Shown: piece after piece, positions 1-8,291 of the stretch | How positions within the stretch are numbered: the stretch's first letter is position 1 | How the letters are laid out: every line of letters starts with the position of its first letter | NCBI RefSeq assembly: GCF_018919215.1 | Contig: NZ_JAHLQK010000002.1 | Coordinates: forward strand, 124,001-188,000 | Reading direction: 5' to 3' | From: Alkaliphilus flagellatus | Lineage (GTDB): Bacteria; Bacillota; Clostridia; Peptostreptococcales; Natronincolaceae | Length of the DNA: 64,000 nucleotides | Translations under genes and position numbers: made by a program | The notes under the pieces: generated by a model | Seen by the model: the letters and a program-made list of their open reading frames with translations, nothing else | Database searches by the model: none | What the model was told of the DNA's origin: nothing

Positions 1-642
1 AAAAAAGTGATTTTAGTTCATGGATATACTAAACATTATGATGATATGCTTGTTTTGAAGAAAAATCTAGATTTTTTAGGATATGAAGCAATATTAGTTG
101 ACTTGCCATTAACCTTTAAATATATAACGGACGCTGCTATTATATTTGAAGAAAGAATTAATGAAATTATATGTAGCTTAAAAGAAGATGAAAAGATTAG
201 TCTTGTAGGCCATAGCACAGGTGGACTAATAATAAGATTGTTATTATCTAATACAAAATATATAGAAAAGATACACAGATGTGTCTTAATAGCTACTCCA
301 AACAAGGGAAGTGAGTTAGCAGATATAGCTTCTAGAATATCTCATATATTTATTAATATTTTTAAGACTTTGAAATCCTTGAGACATGAAAATGTAGAAA
401 AGTTAGATTTAAAGCAAATAGATGGTATTGAAATAGGCGGAATCGCAGGAAATAAAAGTGATTTACTATTAGGCAAATTGTTGAAAAATGAAAATGATGG
501 TAGAGTAGAGGTTAACTCTGTAAAATATAAAGAATTAAAAGATTTTATTATTGTTCCTTACAATCATGAAGAAATTCATTATAAATTTGAAGTAGCAGAA
601 CTGGTTGATAACTTTCTAAGAAATGGGAATTTTAACAAATAG
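1..642 (+). CDS. alpha/beta hydrolase, lipase-like (5'-partial)
   Basis: Serine hydrolase of the alpha/beta fold, probably an esterase or lipase. The reading frame is open to the first base of the window and the protein begins inside the usual first strand (VILVHGY, the oxyanion-hole HG motif), so the true start lies upstream. The nucleophile elbow GHSTGG is about 60 residues in, the usual place, and LIATPNKGSELAD after it is typical of LipA/EstA-like triacylglycerol lipases. A likely catalytic His is in YNHEEIHYKF near the C-terminus. No signal peptide can be judged because the N-terminus is missing. The substrate is unknown. Confidence 0.8.
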   Translation, partial: KKVILVHGYTKHYDDMLVLKKNLDFLGYEAILVDLPLTFKYITDAAIIFEERINEIICSLKEDEKISLVGHSTGGLIIRLLLSNTKYIEKIHRCVLIATPNKGSELADIASRISHIFINIFKTLKSLRHENVEKLDLKQIDGIEIGGIAGNKSDLLLGKLLKNENDGRVEVNSVKYKELKDFIIVPYNHEEIHYKFEVAELVDNFLRNGNFNK

Positions 643-700
643 TAAGAAGTCGAATTCATATGAATAGATGAATGAAGTGGTTAGAAGGGAGAAAATAGGA

Positions 701-1270
701 ATGATTTTAGGAAAAAATACTATTATTAGACCAGCTGAATTAGGGGATGAAGAGTACTTATACAAATGGTGGAATGATGGTGAAATGATGAGCCATGCGA
801 CATTGGCTTTCGGTACATTGCAAAGTAAGGAAGCGATAAGAAAAAGCATTATAGAATCCATTGAAGATAGTAGTATATATCCTAAAAGGAAGAGGTTTAT
901 AATATGTAAAAAGGATACTTTAGAACCTATTGGTGAAGTAAACTATGGAGACTGGAATGAAAGAAACCAAAAGTGTGAATTTGGCATAAAAATATGTGAA
1001 ACATCTGAACAGGGAAAAGGCTATGGAAAAGATGCATTATATCATTTTATAGATTTTATGTTTCGATTTTTAAATCTTAATAAGATTGAATTAACGTCAA
1101 TTATAGATAATATAAGAGCACATAATTTATATAAAAAATTAGGTTTTAAAGAAATAGGAATAGTTAGGGAAGGATATTTTGATAGCAGGACTGGTGTATT
1201 TACCGATGTGATGTATATGGATTTATTGAAGAAAGAATGGTTGGAGATTAAATCGAGTATTGAATTTTAA
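701..1270 (+). CDS. GNAT family N-acetyltransferase
   Basis: Acetyl-CoA-dependent N-acetyltransferase of the RimJ/RimL-like GNAT group, about 189 aa. The acetyl-CoA binding signature is EQGKGYGKDAL, followed by the usual NxxAxxLYKKLGFKE block (NIRAHNLYKKLGFKE) and the GxxREGYF segment near the C-terminus. An in-frame ATG at 668 would add 11 residues, but AAGGGAG at 685-691 sits 9 nt before the ATG at 701, so 701 is preferred. The acceptor (protein N-terminus, polyamine or antibiotic) cannot be told from sequence. Confidence 0.85.
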   Translation: MILGKNTIIRPAELGDEEYLYKWWNDGEMMSHATLAFGTLQSKEAIRKSIIESIEDSSIYPKRKRFIICKKDTLEPIGEVNYGDWNERNQKCEFGIKICETSEQGKGYGKDALYHFIDFMFRFLNLNKIELTSIIDNIRAHNLYKKLGFKEIGIVREGYFDSRTGVFTDVMYMDLLKKEWLEIKSSIEF

Positions 1271-1358
1271 AATATAGGCGATATTATGAATCGAGTTTTA
1301 GCACTGGAAATGCTCTAAAAATTTATTATAAAAGATTTGGTTATTGGAGGTGCTATAT

Positions 1359-2111
1359 TTGCTACAGCATAGTTACAATCAATATCTAAGAAAGGTTGAA
1401 TTATGTAGGGATAAGATATCTTCATTTTCCAAATATCCTTTTTGTTTAGATGCAGTGAAAAATCTATATAGTCTAGATATTCACCCGAAAGTAACCTTTA
1501 TTGTGGGGGAGAATGGTACTGGAAAGTCAACTATACTAGAGGCCATTGCTACAGCCTATGGATTCAATCCTGAAGGTGGAACAAAGAATTTTAACTTTTC
1601 AACTGCTAAAACACATTCGGAATTATATAACTATCTAAGATTAGTCAAGGGATTTAAAGCCCCTAAGGATGGATTTTTTCTAAGAGCAGAGAGTTTCTAT
1701 AATCTTGCTACAAATATTGAAGAAATGGATAAATATGGGTGTGGGCCCAGAATTATAGACTCCTATGGAGGACGTTCCTTACACGAGCAATCCCATGGAG
1801 AATCTTTTTTTGCTGTATTTATGAACCGATTTAGTGGTAAAGGATTATACATTTTAGATGAACCTGAAGCTGCATTATCACCAACAAGGCAGTTGGCTAT
1901 GCTTTCTAGAATTCACGAATTAGTTCAGAAAGATTCTCAATTTATAATAGCTACACATTCGGCAATTATAATGTCTTATCCCAATTCAACAATTTATGAA
2001 ATAAATAATGGATTTAATAAGGTTAAATATGAAAACACTGAACATTATCAGATCATGAAGGGATTTATGAATAATACTGAAAAAATGTTGAATATAATTA
2101 TGGAGCCATAA
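1359..2111 (+). CDS. AAA family ATPase (COG3910-like)
   Basis: Small stand-alone ABC/SMC-like ATPase of about 250 aa. Walker A is GENGTGKST near residue 50, Walker B is GLYILDEPEAALSP, and the H-loop is IIATHSAIIMSYP. A degenerate signature region (SHGESFFAVF) precedes Walker B, typical of predicted ATPases of the COG3910 group. No transporter or nuclease domain is attached. I chose the TTG at 1359 because GGAGG lies at 1346-1350, 8 nt upstream; an in-frame TTG at 1344 has no site. Cytoplasmic; role unknown. Confidence 0.8.
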   Translation: MLQHSYNQYLRKVELCRDKISSFSKYPFCLDAVKNLYSLDIHPKVTFIVGENGTGKSTILEAIATAYGFNPEGGTKNFNFSTAKTHSELYNYLRLVKGFKAPKDGFFLRAESFYNLATNIEEMDKYGCGPRIIDSYGGRSLHEQSHGESFFAVFMNRFSGKGLYILDEPEAALSPTRQLAMLSRIHELVQKDSQFIIATHSAIIMSYPNSTIYEINNGFNKVKYENTEHYQIMKGFMNNTEKMLNIIMEP

Positions 2112-2211
2112 TATAGAATATGGCTAAACAAGGTTTCTAAGAGATGGGGCGATTTTTATTAAAATCCGGCTAGTATTAATAGGAATAATAACTATTATAA
2201 TTATAATTGCA

Positions 2212-2796
2212 ATGAGTTTAGGGGGTTACTCTTTTATTTCTTCATTTGCTCAGAATATTTTTTATGTACTTTATATTTCTATTTCATTATATTTATTTTA
2301 TATTCTAAGAAGAGAAGGACAAATTAGATTGCCTCATACTGTACTTATACTTTTATCTATTGTATTGTCAGTTATTATGCTTAGAAACGCTATAATAGCA
2401 CTTCCACTACTATTTGTACTACCTATGTTAGCGGAAAAACAATCTCATATTATTGTTAAGTGCGTATCGTGGATTACATATATTGGAATATGCCTGTTTT
2501 TTTGCTTAATTGTTTTAGTAAGATTTGGATTTGCGAGGACTTATATATTATCTACAGAAATGTCTCCAGACAAGAAACATAGTGCTTCTATTATTGTACA
2601 CGATGAAGGGGCTTTAGGTGGAAGTATTGAAGTACAATATGAACGATTATATGGAGGTATCATCAAGAAAAGCAGGCCTATTTATATAGATAGGCTAAGT
2701 GAACCAAAGATTGAGTGGATTGATAATTATAAGATACAAATAGATGATGTGATTATCAATATTAAAGATAGGGATGTTATTTATAGAAGAAAATAA
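2212..2796 (+). CDS. membrane protein with DUF5412-like C-terminal domain
   Basis: Unrecognised protein with three to four hydrophobic segments in the first 120 residues and an exposed C-terminal beta domain. The end of that domain (MSPDKKHSASIIVHDEGALG ... EPKIEWIDNYKIQIDDVIINI) resembles the DUF5412 pattern of an SPDGK-type motif followed by a W-x-D strand. The N-terminus is doubtful: the ATG at 2212 has no ribosome binding site, and the frame stays open upstream through a strongly hydrophobic stretch back to about 2146 without an ATG, GTG or TTG. A rare start or a small sequence error is possible. Confidence 0.55.
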   Translation: MSLGGYSFISSFAQNIFYVLYISISLYLFYILRREGQIRLPHTVLILLSIVLSVIMLRNAIIALPLLFVLPMLAEKQSHIIVKCVSWITYIGICLFFCLIVLVRFGFARTYILSTEMSPDKKHSASIIVHDEGALGGSIEVQYERLYGGIIKKSRPIYIDRLSEPKIEWIDNYKIQIDDVIINIKDRDVIYRRK

Positions 2797-2979
2797 GGAT
2801 ATTATTAGTGAAAGTTATTTTTTATTTAAACATATACCAACCAAAACATATCATAACTTATATTATAGTATTAAAAATTGTGGCATTTATACATTTGCTG
2901 GATATAATGTATCAAAGGCTACTATTATTATTAATATATAATAAAGAGTAAAAATAATATCTGTTATGGGGGCGAGTAT

Positions 2980-3738
2980 ATGTGGACTAGGGAACAAATT
3001 AAAACAAGAGCGAAGTCAGTACTTAGAGGATCATATTGGAAAGCCTTTTTAGTTAGCATTATTCTAGGTATTGTAGGTGGTGGCACAGGAGGATTTAATT
3101 TTAGGTGGAACATTAACAGTAATGATAGCGGGTATGGAAGATATGTTCCGCAATCAATTATGGATAATACAAGACATATGATTCCATATATTATTTCAAT
3201 AGCTACTATTGCTATTATCATAACTTTATTAATATTCTTATTTAGAATATTTTTAGGCTATGCTATAGAAGTTGGTGGCAAGCGCTATTTTGTTAGGGCA
3301 GCAGGTAAAGATGTTGACTTAAATAACATAGGATATTCCTTTAATGGTGAAAGGTATAAGAACATAATAAAAGTTATGCTCTATAGGGGTGTATTGATAA
3401 TTTTGTGGACTTTACTGCTTGTTATCCCGGGTATTATAAAATCATATGCCTATAATATGGTGCCTTATATTTTAGCGGATAATCCTCAAATAGGATATAA
3501 AAGAGCAATTGAGATAAGCAATGGTATGACAGATGGCGAGAAGTTTAACATGTTTATACTAGACCTATCCTTTATAGGTTGGTATATACTAGGTGCATTA
3601 GCTTTAGGAATAGGAGTTTTATTTGTTAATCCTTATGTACATGCAACACAAGCAGAATTGTATTTAGTATTTAGGCAGAAGGCTATAGACAGTGGAATAT
3701 GTTCTGCAGAAGAATTAATGATAGATAGATTAATATAA
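2980..3738 (+). CDS. DUF975 family membrane protein
   Basis: Integral membrane protein of the DUF975 family, recognised by its N-terminus (WTREQIKTRAKSVLRGSYWKAF) and by the later helices with GYAIEVGG and LLLVIPGIIKSYAY. About 252 aa with four or five membrane segments. A GGGGGCGAG sequence precedes the ATG. DUF975 proteins are common in Clostridia as single genes; their function is not established. No operon partner is evident. Confidence 0.85.
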   Translation: MWTREQIKTRAKSVLRGSYWKAFLVSIILGIVGGGTGGFNFRWNINSNDSGYGRYVPQSIMDNTRHMIPYIISIATIAIIITLLIFLFRIFLGYAIEVGGKRYFVRAAGKDVDLNNIGYSFNGERYKNIIKVMLYRGVLIILWTLLLVIPGIIKSYAYNMVPYILADNPQIGYKRAIEISNGMTDGEKFNMFILDLSFIGWYILGALALGIGVLFVNPYVHATQAELYLVFRQKAIDSGICSAEELMIDRLI

Positions 3739-3770
3739 TAGCCACAACAGAAAACATTATTTTTAAAATA

Positions 3771-3799
3771 TTGCAATAAATTAGAAGGTATGTTATATT
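3771..3799 (+). promoter_or_regulatory. sigma-A promoter of the resistance operon
   Basis: TTGCAA (3771-3776), a 17-nt spacer and TATATT (3794-3799). It lies about 50 nt before a leader ORF and is the only good vegetative promoter before the GTPase gene, so the transcript would carry a leader of roughly 640 nt. Confidence 0.55.
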
Positions 3800-3848
3800 G
3801 ATTATAGTAAATACTATTATTGTAAAAAATCTCAGGAGGTACCGTGGA

Positions 3849-3908
3849 ATGAAAACTAAGACAAACAAATCAAGAAAATTAAATATGATTATTTTGTTTG
3901 TCAGGTAA
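3849..3908 (+). CDS. 19-codon leader peptide of the resistance operon
   Basis: Short ORF MKTKTNKSRKLNMIILFVR with a consensus AGGAGG (3834-3839) 9 nt before the ATG. Its stop overlaps the start of an intrinsic terminator. Inside it, a GACAAACAAA/TTTGTTTGTC pair can form a 10-bp hairpin. Short lysine-rich leaders that end at a terminator are a known arrangement for antibiotic-inducible attenuation in front of ribosome-protection and ABC-F genes. I infer that ribosome stalling in this ORF disrupts the terminator. Confidence 0.6.
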   Translation: MKTKTNKSRKLNMIILFVR

Positions 3909-3938
3909 ATAGGTACCCTATTTTTGTTTAGTTTTTTG
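3907..3938 (+). terminator. attenuator terminator 1
   Basis: AAATAGG, loop TAC, CCTATTT, then a U-rich tail. The stem begins at the stop codon of the 19-codon leader ORF, where a stalled or terminating ribosome would block it. Confidence 0.6.
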
Positions 3939-3999
3939 CACATCCTTTTTGTATTTAATTTAAAAAGTTTATTAATTATTTAATTGATTAGACTAATAT

Positions 4000-4056
4000 A
4001 AAAGGCAATGTAAATACGTAGGCTATGGGTATTATTAATTCATGGCCTTTTATTAT
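4000..4056 (+). terminator. attenuator terminator 2
   Basis: AAAAGGCAATG (4000-4010) pairs with CATGGCCTTTT (4041-4051) with one mismatch, followed by a T-rich tail. It has no gene of its own to end, so it looks like a second checkpoint in the same leader. Confidence 0.45.
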
Positions 4057-4080
4057 TGTCTAAAAAATATAATTTTTTAT

Positions 4081-4182
4081 AACACATAGGGAATTATGTA
4101 CTTTTTAAACTTAAGATAAGTCATAGTTTTCGTAATGTGTTTCAACAAAGCCAACTTTGACAATCTTTGAAAAGGTTTTGTT
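4081..4182 (+). repeat. structured leader repeat, copy 1
   Basis: About 100 nt, repeated at 4284-4386 with roughly four of five bases identical. The ends AACACAT (4081-4087) and ATGTGTT (4135-4141) pair, and an inner stem GAATTATG / CATAGTTTTC extends it with a G-U pair where copy 2 has A-U. The ORF MYFLNLR starts inside the stem. Confidence 0.7.
4096..4119 (+). CDS. leader peptide MYFLNLR, copy 1
   Basis: ATG-TAC-TTT-TTA-AAC-TTA-AGA-TAA, 7 codons, with AGGGA 4 nt upstream. The second repeat copy encodes the same peptide with only synonymous differences (TTA/CTA, AAC/AAT), which suggests that the peptide itself is under selection. Probable regulatory leader peptide. Confidence 0.5.
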   Translation: MYFLNLR

Positions 4183-4235
4183 CATCAATGGGTACTAATT
4201 GCTTCTATATAAATTAAACTCATATTTCTAAAGTA

Positions 4236-4275
4236 AAAGGGAACCTCGACAAACTTATTTGAGGTTCCCTTTTTG
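4236..4275 (+). terminator. attenuator terminator 3
   Basis: GGGAACCTC (4239-4247) pairs perfectly with GAGGTTCCC (4261-4269), extended by AAAA/TTTT, with a T tail. This strong intrinsic terminator lies between the two copies of the leader repeat and inside the leader of the GTPase gene. Confidence 0.75.
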
Positions 4276-4283
4276 TGTTTTAT

Positions 4284-4386
4284 AACACATAAGAAATTAT
4301 GTACTTTCTAAATTTAAGATAAGTCATAATTTCCATAATGTGTTTCAACAAAATCAGCATTGAGAAGCTTTGAAAAAGATTTTGCT
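4284..4386 (+). repeat. structured leader repeat, copy 2
   Basis: Second copy of the 4081-4182 element, 203 nt downstream. AACACAT (4284-4290) pairs with ATGTGTT (4338-4344), with GAAATTATG / CATAATTTC as the inner stem. Only about 45 nt separate it from the ribosome binding site of the GTPase gene, and no terminator follows, so this copy might act on translation. Confidence 0.65.
4299..4322 (+). CDS. leader peptide MYFLNLR, copy 2
   Basis: ATG-TAC-TTT-CTA-AAT-TTA-AGA-TAA gives the same seven residues as copy 1. AAGAAA precedes the ATG as a weak ribosome binding site. Probable regulatory leader peptide. Confidence 0.5.
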   Translation: MYFLNLR

Positions 4387-4439
4387 CTTTTAGATGATTA
4401 TTTGCATGATTTAACACTATTAATTTTAGAGGAGGAAGT

Positions 4440-4448
4440 ATGAGTTAA
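4440..4448 (+). other. two-codon mini-ORF coupled to the GTPase start
   Basis: ATG-AGT-TAA lies 4 nt after GGAGG (4431-4435). Its stop shares a base with the GTPase start (TAATG). The GTPase ATG is 12 nt from the same GGAGG, so ribosomes may first initiate on the mini-ORF and then reinitiate. Confidence 0.4.
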
Positions 4449-6403
4449 TGGAGATTATAAATATTGGTATTCTTGCCCATGTAGATGCTGGAAAAACTAC
4501 AGTAACAGAACATCTTTTATATAAGAGTGGTTCCATAAAAAAGCTTGGCCGTGTAGATGACGGTGATACACAAACAGATTCCATGGAGCTTGAACGCTCC
4601 AGAGGTATTACAATAAAAGCCTCAACCATTGCCTATGAATGGAAGGGTGTAAAAGTTAATATTATAGATACTCCTGGCCATATGGACTTTATCGCAGAAG
4701 TAGAAAGGTCACTTAGGGTCTTGGATGGCGCAGTACTTGTTATTTCCGCTAGAGAAGGCATTCAATCACAGACAAGGATTATACTTGAAATACTAATGCA
4801 AATGAAAATACCCACTGTTATATTTATCAATAAGCTAGATCGAATGGATGCGGATTCTCAGAAGGTAATAGATGAACTTAAAACAGAAATGTTGGTAAAA
4901 CTTGTTCCTATCCACAAAGCAATAGATGAAGGTACAAAAAATGTTAGGATTGAAAATACTATTTTAGATAATTATGTAGATGAGGATGTATATGAAATAT
5001 TATCTGATCTTGATAATAGCATACTGAAGAAATATATAAATGAAGAAGCCATTACATTTGAGGAGGTTTGGCAATCTATTTGTAAATATTCAAAAGAAGG
5101 CTCATTGTATCCCGTTTTTATGGGAGTAGCACTTTCAGGTCTTGGTATTGAAGAGCTTTTAGATGGCATTAATAAGTGTCTTCCAACCACTAATAATTGT
5201 GGAGAAGGGGAGGTATCTGGTGTAGTTTATAAAATAGCAAGGAGTAACGATAATCAGAAGTTGGCCTACATCCGCATGTATAGGGGGACTATTAAGCTGA
5301 GGGACACATTTAAGGTGATGGAGGGTGAAACAATTGACAAAATAACAAAAATCCAAGTGTTTCGTAATGGAAAACTATGTGAAACAAATAAGTTAATGGG
5401 TGGAGATATGGGAATAATTTCAGGGCTAAATCATTTTCGTATAGGAGATATTATTGGATCTCCTAATGAGAAGATAAAAAATCCATCCTTAACAAGACCA
5501 ACCCTAAGGGTTAAAGTAAGTGTTCATGAAAAAGAGAATAAAAATAAGCTTTTTAATGGATTATTGGAATTAGCTGAGGAAGACCCTCTATTAGAATGTG
5601 ATATTGATCTAATAGAAAATGAAGTTTATATAAGTATTTTCGGTGAGATCCAAATGGAAATTATTAAAGATTTACTATCATCTAAACATGGAATAGATTT
5701 GAATTTTTCAGAGGTTATGACAATTTATAAGGAAACCATAATTCAAAAGGAAAGTGCATCTGCTAACATGTTTGGGCGTACAAACCCTTTCTATGCAGCC
5801 GTTGATTTTGAAGTTGAGCCATTAAAAAGGGGCGAAGGATTGAAATATGTTTCTCAGGTTTCATCCGGATATTTGTCAAAATCCTTTCAAAATGCAGTTG
5901 AAGAAGCTGTATTTCAGACATGTCGCCAAGGTATTTATGGTTGGGAAATTACAGATGTACTTATAACATTTAAAGATGCTATTTATGACAGTGTTATGAG
6001 CACACCTTCCGATTTTAGAAATTTAACACCTATGGTATTAATGGAGGCTATTTATAAAGCTAAAGTCAAACTTCTTGAACCTATTTATGAATTCCATCTT
6101 AAAGTACCAAATGAGGCAGGCAGTCGAGTCGTTGTTGATTTACAAAATATGAGGGCTACATTTTCTGAGACAGGAAGCATGGATAATCAGTTTTATATAA
6201 AAGGGTATATTCCTATAGAAACCTCAAAAAACTACAATATTAAATTAGCCTCCTTTACCGAAGGAAAAGGGATATTTTATACAAAGTTTTATGGATATAT
6301 AGATTTACCGGAAGATGTTATAAAAAGCAAATCAAAATATGGCTTAGATCCTCTTAATAAACGCAAATATTTACTTCAAAAGTCATCGGCAATTAAAAAC
6401 TAA
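4448..6403 (+). CDS. TetB(P)-like ribosomal protection GTPase
   Basis: EF-G-like translational GTPase of 651 aa, the length of tetracycline ribosomal protection proteins. G1 is AHVDAGKTT (residues 10-18), the switch region carries GDTQTDSMELERSRGITIK, G3 is DTPGH and G4 is NKLD. The switch block and the phrase EGSLYPVF are closest, from memory, to TetB(P) of Clostridium perfringens rather than Tet(M). Such proteins bind the ribosome and eject tetracycline. It is followed 34 nt later by an ABC-F gene and preceded by a multi-terminator leader, which fits drug-inducible expression. Tetracycline resistance is not proven; many clostridial homologues are intrinsic and untested. Confidence 0.85.
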   Translation: MEIINIGILAHVDAGKTTVTEHLLYKSGSIKKLGRVDDGDTQTDSMELERSRGITIKASTIAYEWKGVKVNIIDTPGHMDFIAEVERSLRVLDGAVLVISAREGIQSQTRIILEILMQMKIPTVIFINKLDRMDADSQKVIDELKTEMLVKLVPIHKAIDEGTKNVRIENTILDNYVDEDVYEILSDLDNSILKKYINEEAITFEEVWQSICKYSKEGSLYPVFMGVALSGLGIEELLDGINKCLPTTNNCGEGEVSGVVYKIARSNDNQKLAYIRMYRGTIKLRDTFKVMEGETIDKITKIQVFRNGKLCETNKLMGGDMGIISGLNHFRIGDIIGSPNEKIKNPSLTRPTLRVKVSVHEKENKNKLFNGLLELAEEDPLLECDIDLIENEVYISIFGEIQMEIIKDLLSSKHGIDLNFSEVMTIYKETIIQKESASANMFGRTNPFYAAVDFEVEPLKRGEGLKYVSQVSSGYLSKSFQNAVEEAVFQTCRQGIYGWEITDVLITFKDAIYDSVMSTPSDFRNLTPMVLMEAIYKAKVKLLEPIYEFHLKVPNEAGSRVVVDLQNMRATFSETGSMDNQFYIKGYIPIETSKNYNIKLASFTEGKGIFYTKFYGYIDLPEDVIKSKSKYGLDPLNKRKYLLQKSSAIKN

Positions 6404-6437
6404 TCTAAGTTATATAGTTATAAAAGGAGAGATATAA

Positions 6438-8102
6438 ATGCTTCTAAACGTAAACAGTATTACAAAATATATCAAGGATAAAAAAATATTAGAGAATATA
6501 TCATTTAAGATATATGAAAAACAAAAGATAGGTCTTATTGGAGATAACGGAGCAGGTAAGAGTACGTTACTTAAAGTTATTATGAAGGAGATTGTATCCG
6601 ATGATGGAAGTGTGGATGTAAGAGGTAATATAGGTTATTTGCCCCAGGATTTTTCCATAGATGAGGATAAAACTGTGGAGGAATTTTTAAAGGACTATGA
6701 ATTTCATCATAATTTAATCCCTACTTTAAGTAGACTTAATCTTAATGAAAAGTATAAACAGAGAATAGAAACTTTAAGCGGTGGAGAAAAGACAAGATTA
6801 TATATTACTAGAATTATTCTTTCAAAGCCTCAGTTACTTATTCTCGATGAACCTACTAACCATTTAGACTATGAAGGTATTACATGGCTTGTGGATTTTA
6901 TATCTAAGTTTCAAGGTGGAGTTTTGATTGTAAGCCATGACAGGTACTTTTTAGAAAAAACTGTAAATAAAATATTAGAATTAGAAAAGGGAAGTCTAAG
7001 GGAATATAATGGTGGATACTCCTTCTACAAAAATACTAAGGAAAAGGAACTTGAAAGAGAGATAATTGCCTATGAGGCCTATAAAAAAGAGAAAAAGAAG
7101 CTAGAATTAGCAGCAATAAAAGTAATGGAAAGGTCTAATAAATATAACAACATGTCTCAAAATGACTTCTATAGAGGTAAGGCTGCAAAAATAGCTAAAA
7201 GATCAAAGGCTATTATTTCTAGGTTAGAACAGATGGAGGAGGTTTCCAAACCTAATCAGCCATTAAAAATAAATTTAGCCTTTGGTAAAGAAGGCAAAAG
7301 ACTAGGGGATATTTTAGTTAGGGGAGAAAAATTAAAAAAGGTATACGACAATACGATATTTGAAAATATTAGCTTTCAAATTCAAAGAAATAAGAGAATT
7401 GGGATTATAGGTAAAAACGGTGTGGGAAAGAGTACTCTTTTAAAAGCCATAGTTGGAATTGAAAGTGTTGATGGAAACCTTACTATTTCACCATCGGTAA
7501 AAATAGGTTATTTTTCCCAAGAATTAAAAAACTTAGATGAGAATTTAACCTTATTAGATGAAGTAAAAAAGATTGATGCAAATCAAAGCAAGATAAGAAA
7601 TTTGATGGCATGTATGCTTTTTAAAGGGGAGGATGTATTTAAAAAGATTAGCAATTTAAGTCTTGGAGAAAGGGTAAGAATTATTTTTTTAAAACTTATT
7701 TTAGGTGGATACCAGCTTTTAGTTTTAGATGAACCCACTAACTTTTTAGATATTATTTCTAGAGAAAAAATAGAGGAGGCACTATTAGATTATGAAGGTG
7801 CTATTTTATTCGTTTCTCATGATCATTACTTTGTTAGAAGAATGGCGCAGGAAATATGGGAAATGGATAATAAGGGGATAACTAGATATTTAGGTGACTA
7901 TGAATATTATTTAAATAAGAAAAATCAAAAAGGAGAGAAAAACAAGAGAATAGCAAAGGAGGAAATATTAAATCTGGAAATGGAGCTTTCCACTATTTCA
8001 TTTAAGCTTATTTCCTGTAGTGATAACGAAAAAAAGGAACTTGATAAGAAGTATTCTGAAGTCTTGCAACAGTTGAAATATCTAAAAAGCAACTTTAGAT
8101 AA
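6438..8102 (+). CDS. ABC-F family ribosomal protection-like protein
   Basis: Two ABC domains in one soluble chain of 554 aa with no membrane segments. The first has Walker A GDNGAGKST, signature LSGGEKTR and Walker B LLILDEPTNHLD. A lysine-rich linker (about 190-280) follows, then the second domain with GKNGVGKST, a variant signature LSLGERVR and LLVLDEPTNFLD. The ABC-F group of antibiotic resistance factors (Vga/Lsa/VmlR/CplR type) displaces pleuromutilin, lincosamide and streptogramin-type drugs from the ribosome; housekeeping EttA-like members look similar. AAGGAGA precedes the ATG. The shared operon with a ribosomal protection GTPase favours a resistance role. Confidence 0.85.
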   Translation: MLLNVNSITKYIKDKKILENISFKIYEKQKIGLIGDNGAGKSTLLKVIMKEIVSDDGSVDVRGNIGYLPQDFSIDEDKTVEEFLKDYEFHHNLIPTLSRLNLNEKYKQRIETLSGGEKTRLYITRIILSKPQLLILDEPTNHLDYEGITWLVDFISKFQGGVLIVSHDRYFLEKTVNKILELEKGSLREYNGGYSFYKNTKEKELEREIIAYEAYKKEKKKLELAAIKVMERSNKYNNMSQNDFYRGKAAKIAKRSKAIISRLEQMEEVSKPNQPLKINLAFGKEGKRLGDILVRGEKLKKVYDNTIFENISFQIQRNKRIGIIGKNGVGKSTLLKAIVGIESVDGNLTISPSVKIGYFSQELKNLDENLTLLDEVKKIDANQSKIRNLMACMLFKGEDVFKKISNLSLGERVRIIFLKLILGGYQLLVLDEPTNFLDIISREKIEEALLDYEGAILFVSHDHYFVRRMAQEIWEMDNKGITRYLGDYEYYLNKKNQKGEKNKRIAKEEILNLEMELSTISFKLISCSDNEKKELDKKYSEVLQQLKYLKSNFR

Positions 8103-8108
8103 ACATAG

Positions 8109-8141
8109 CAAAGGTCCTACTTAGTATAGGGCCTTTGTCAT
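8109..8141 (+). terminator. terminator of the resistance operon
   Basis: CAAAGGTCCTA (8109-8119) pairs with TAGGGCCTTTG (8127-8137) through one wobble. It lies 7 nt after the ABC-F stop codon. Confidence 0.7.
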
Positions 8142-8291
8142 ATTAATAGTATTAAACTATGAGTAGTATTCTTTGGGATAAAACTAATTATATGGTATAA
8201 TATTCCATGGAAAGAGAAAGTTAATTTTATTATCTAAGATATTAACTTTCTATCTATATTAAGCATATGTTAAACATTGGAGGGGATAGAT

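Noticed and set aside
4081-4386. Known riboswitch (T-box, SAM or similar)
   Set aside because: No T-box TGGNACCGCG-type motif or other aptamer core was found; the coding content MYFLNLR explains the conservation better.
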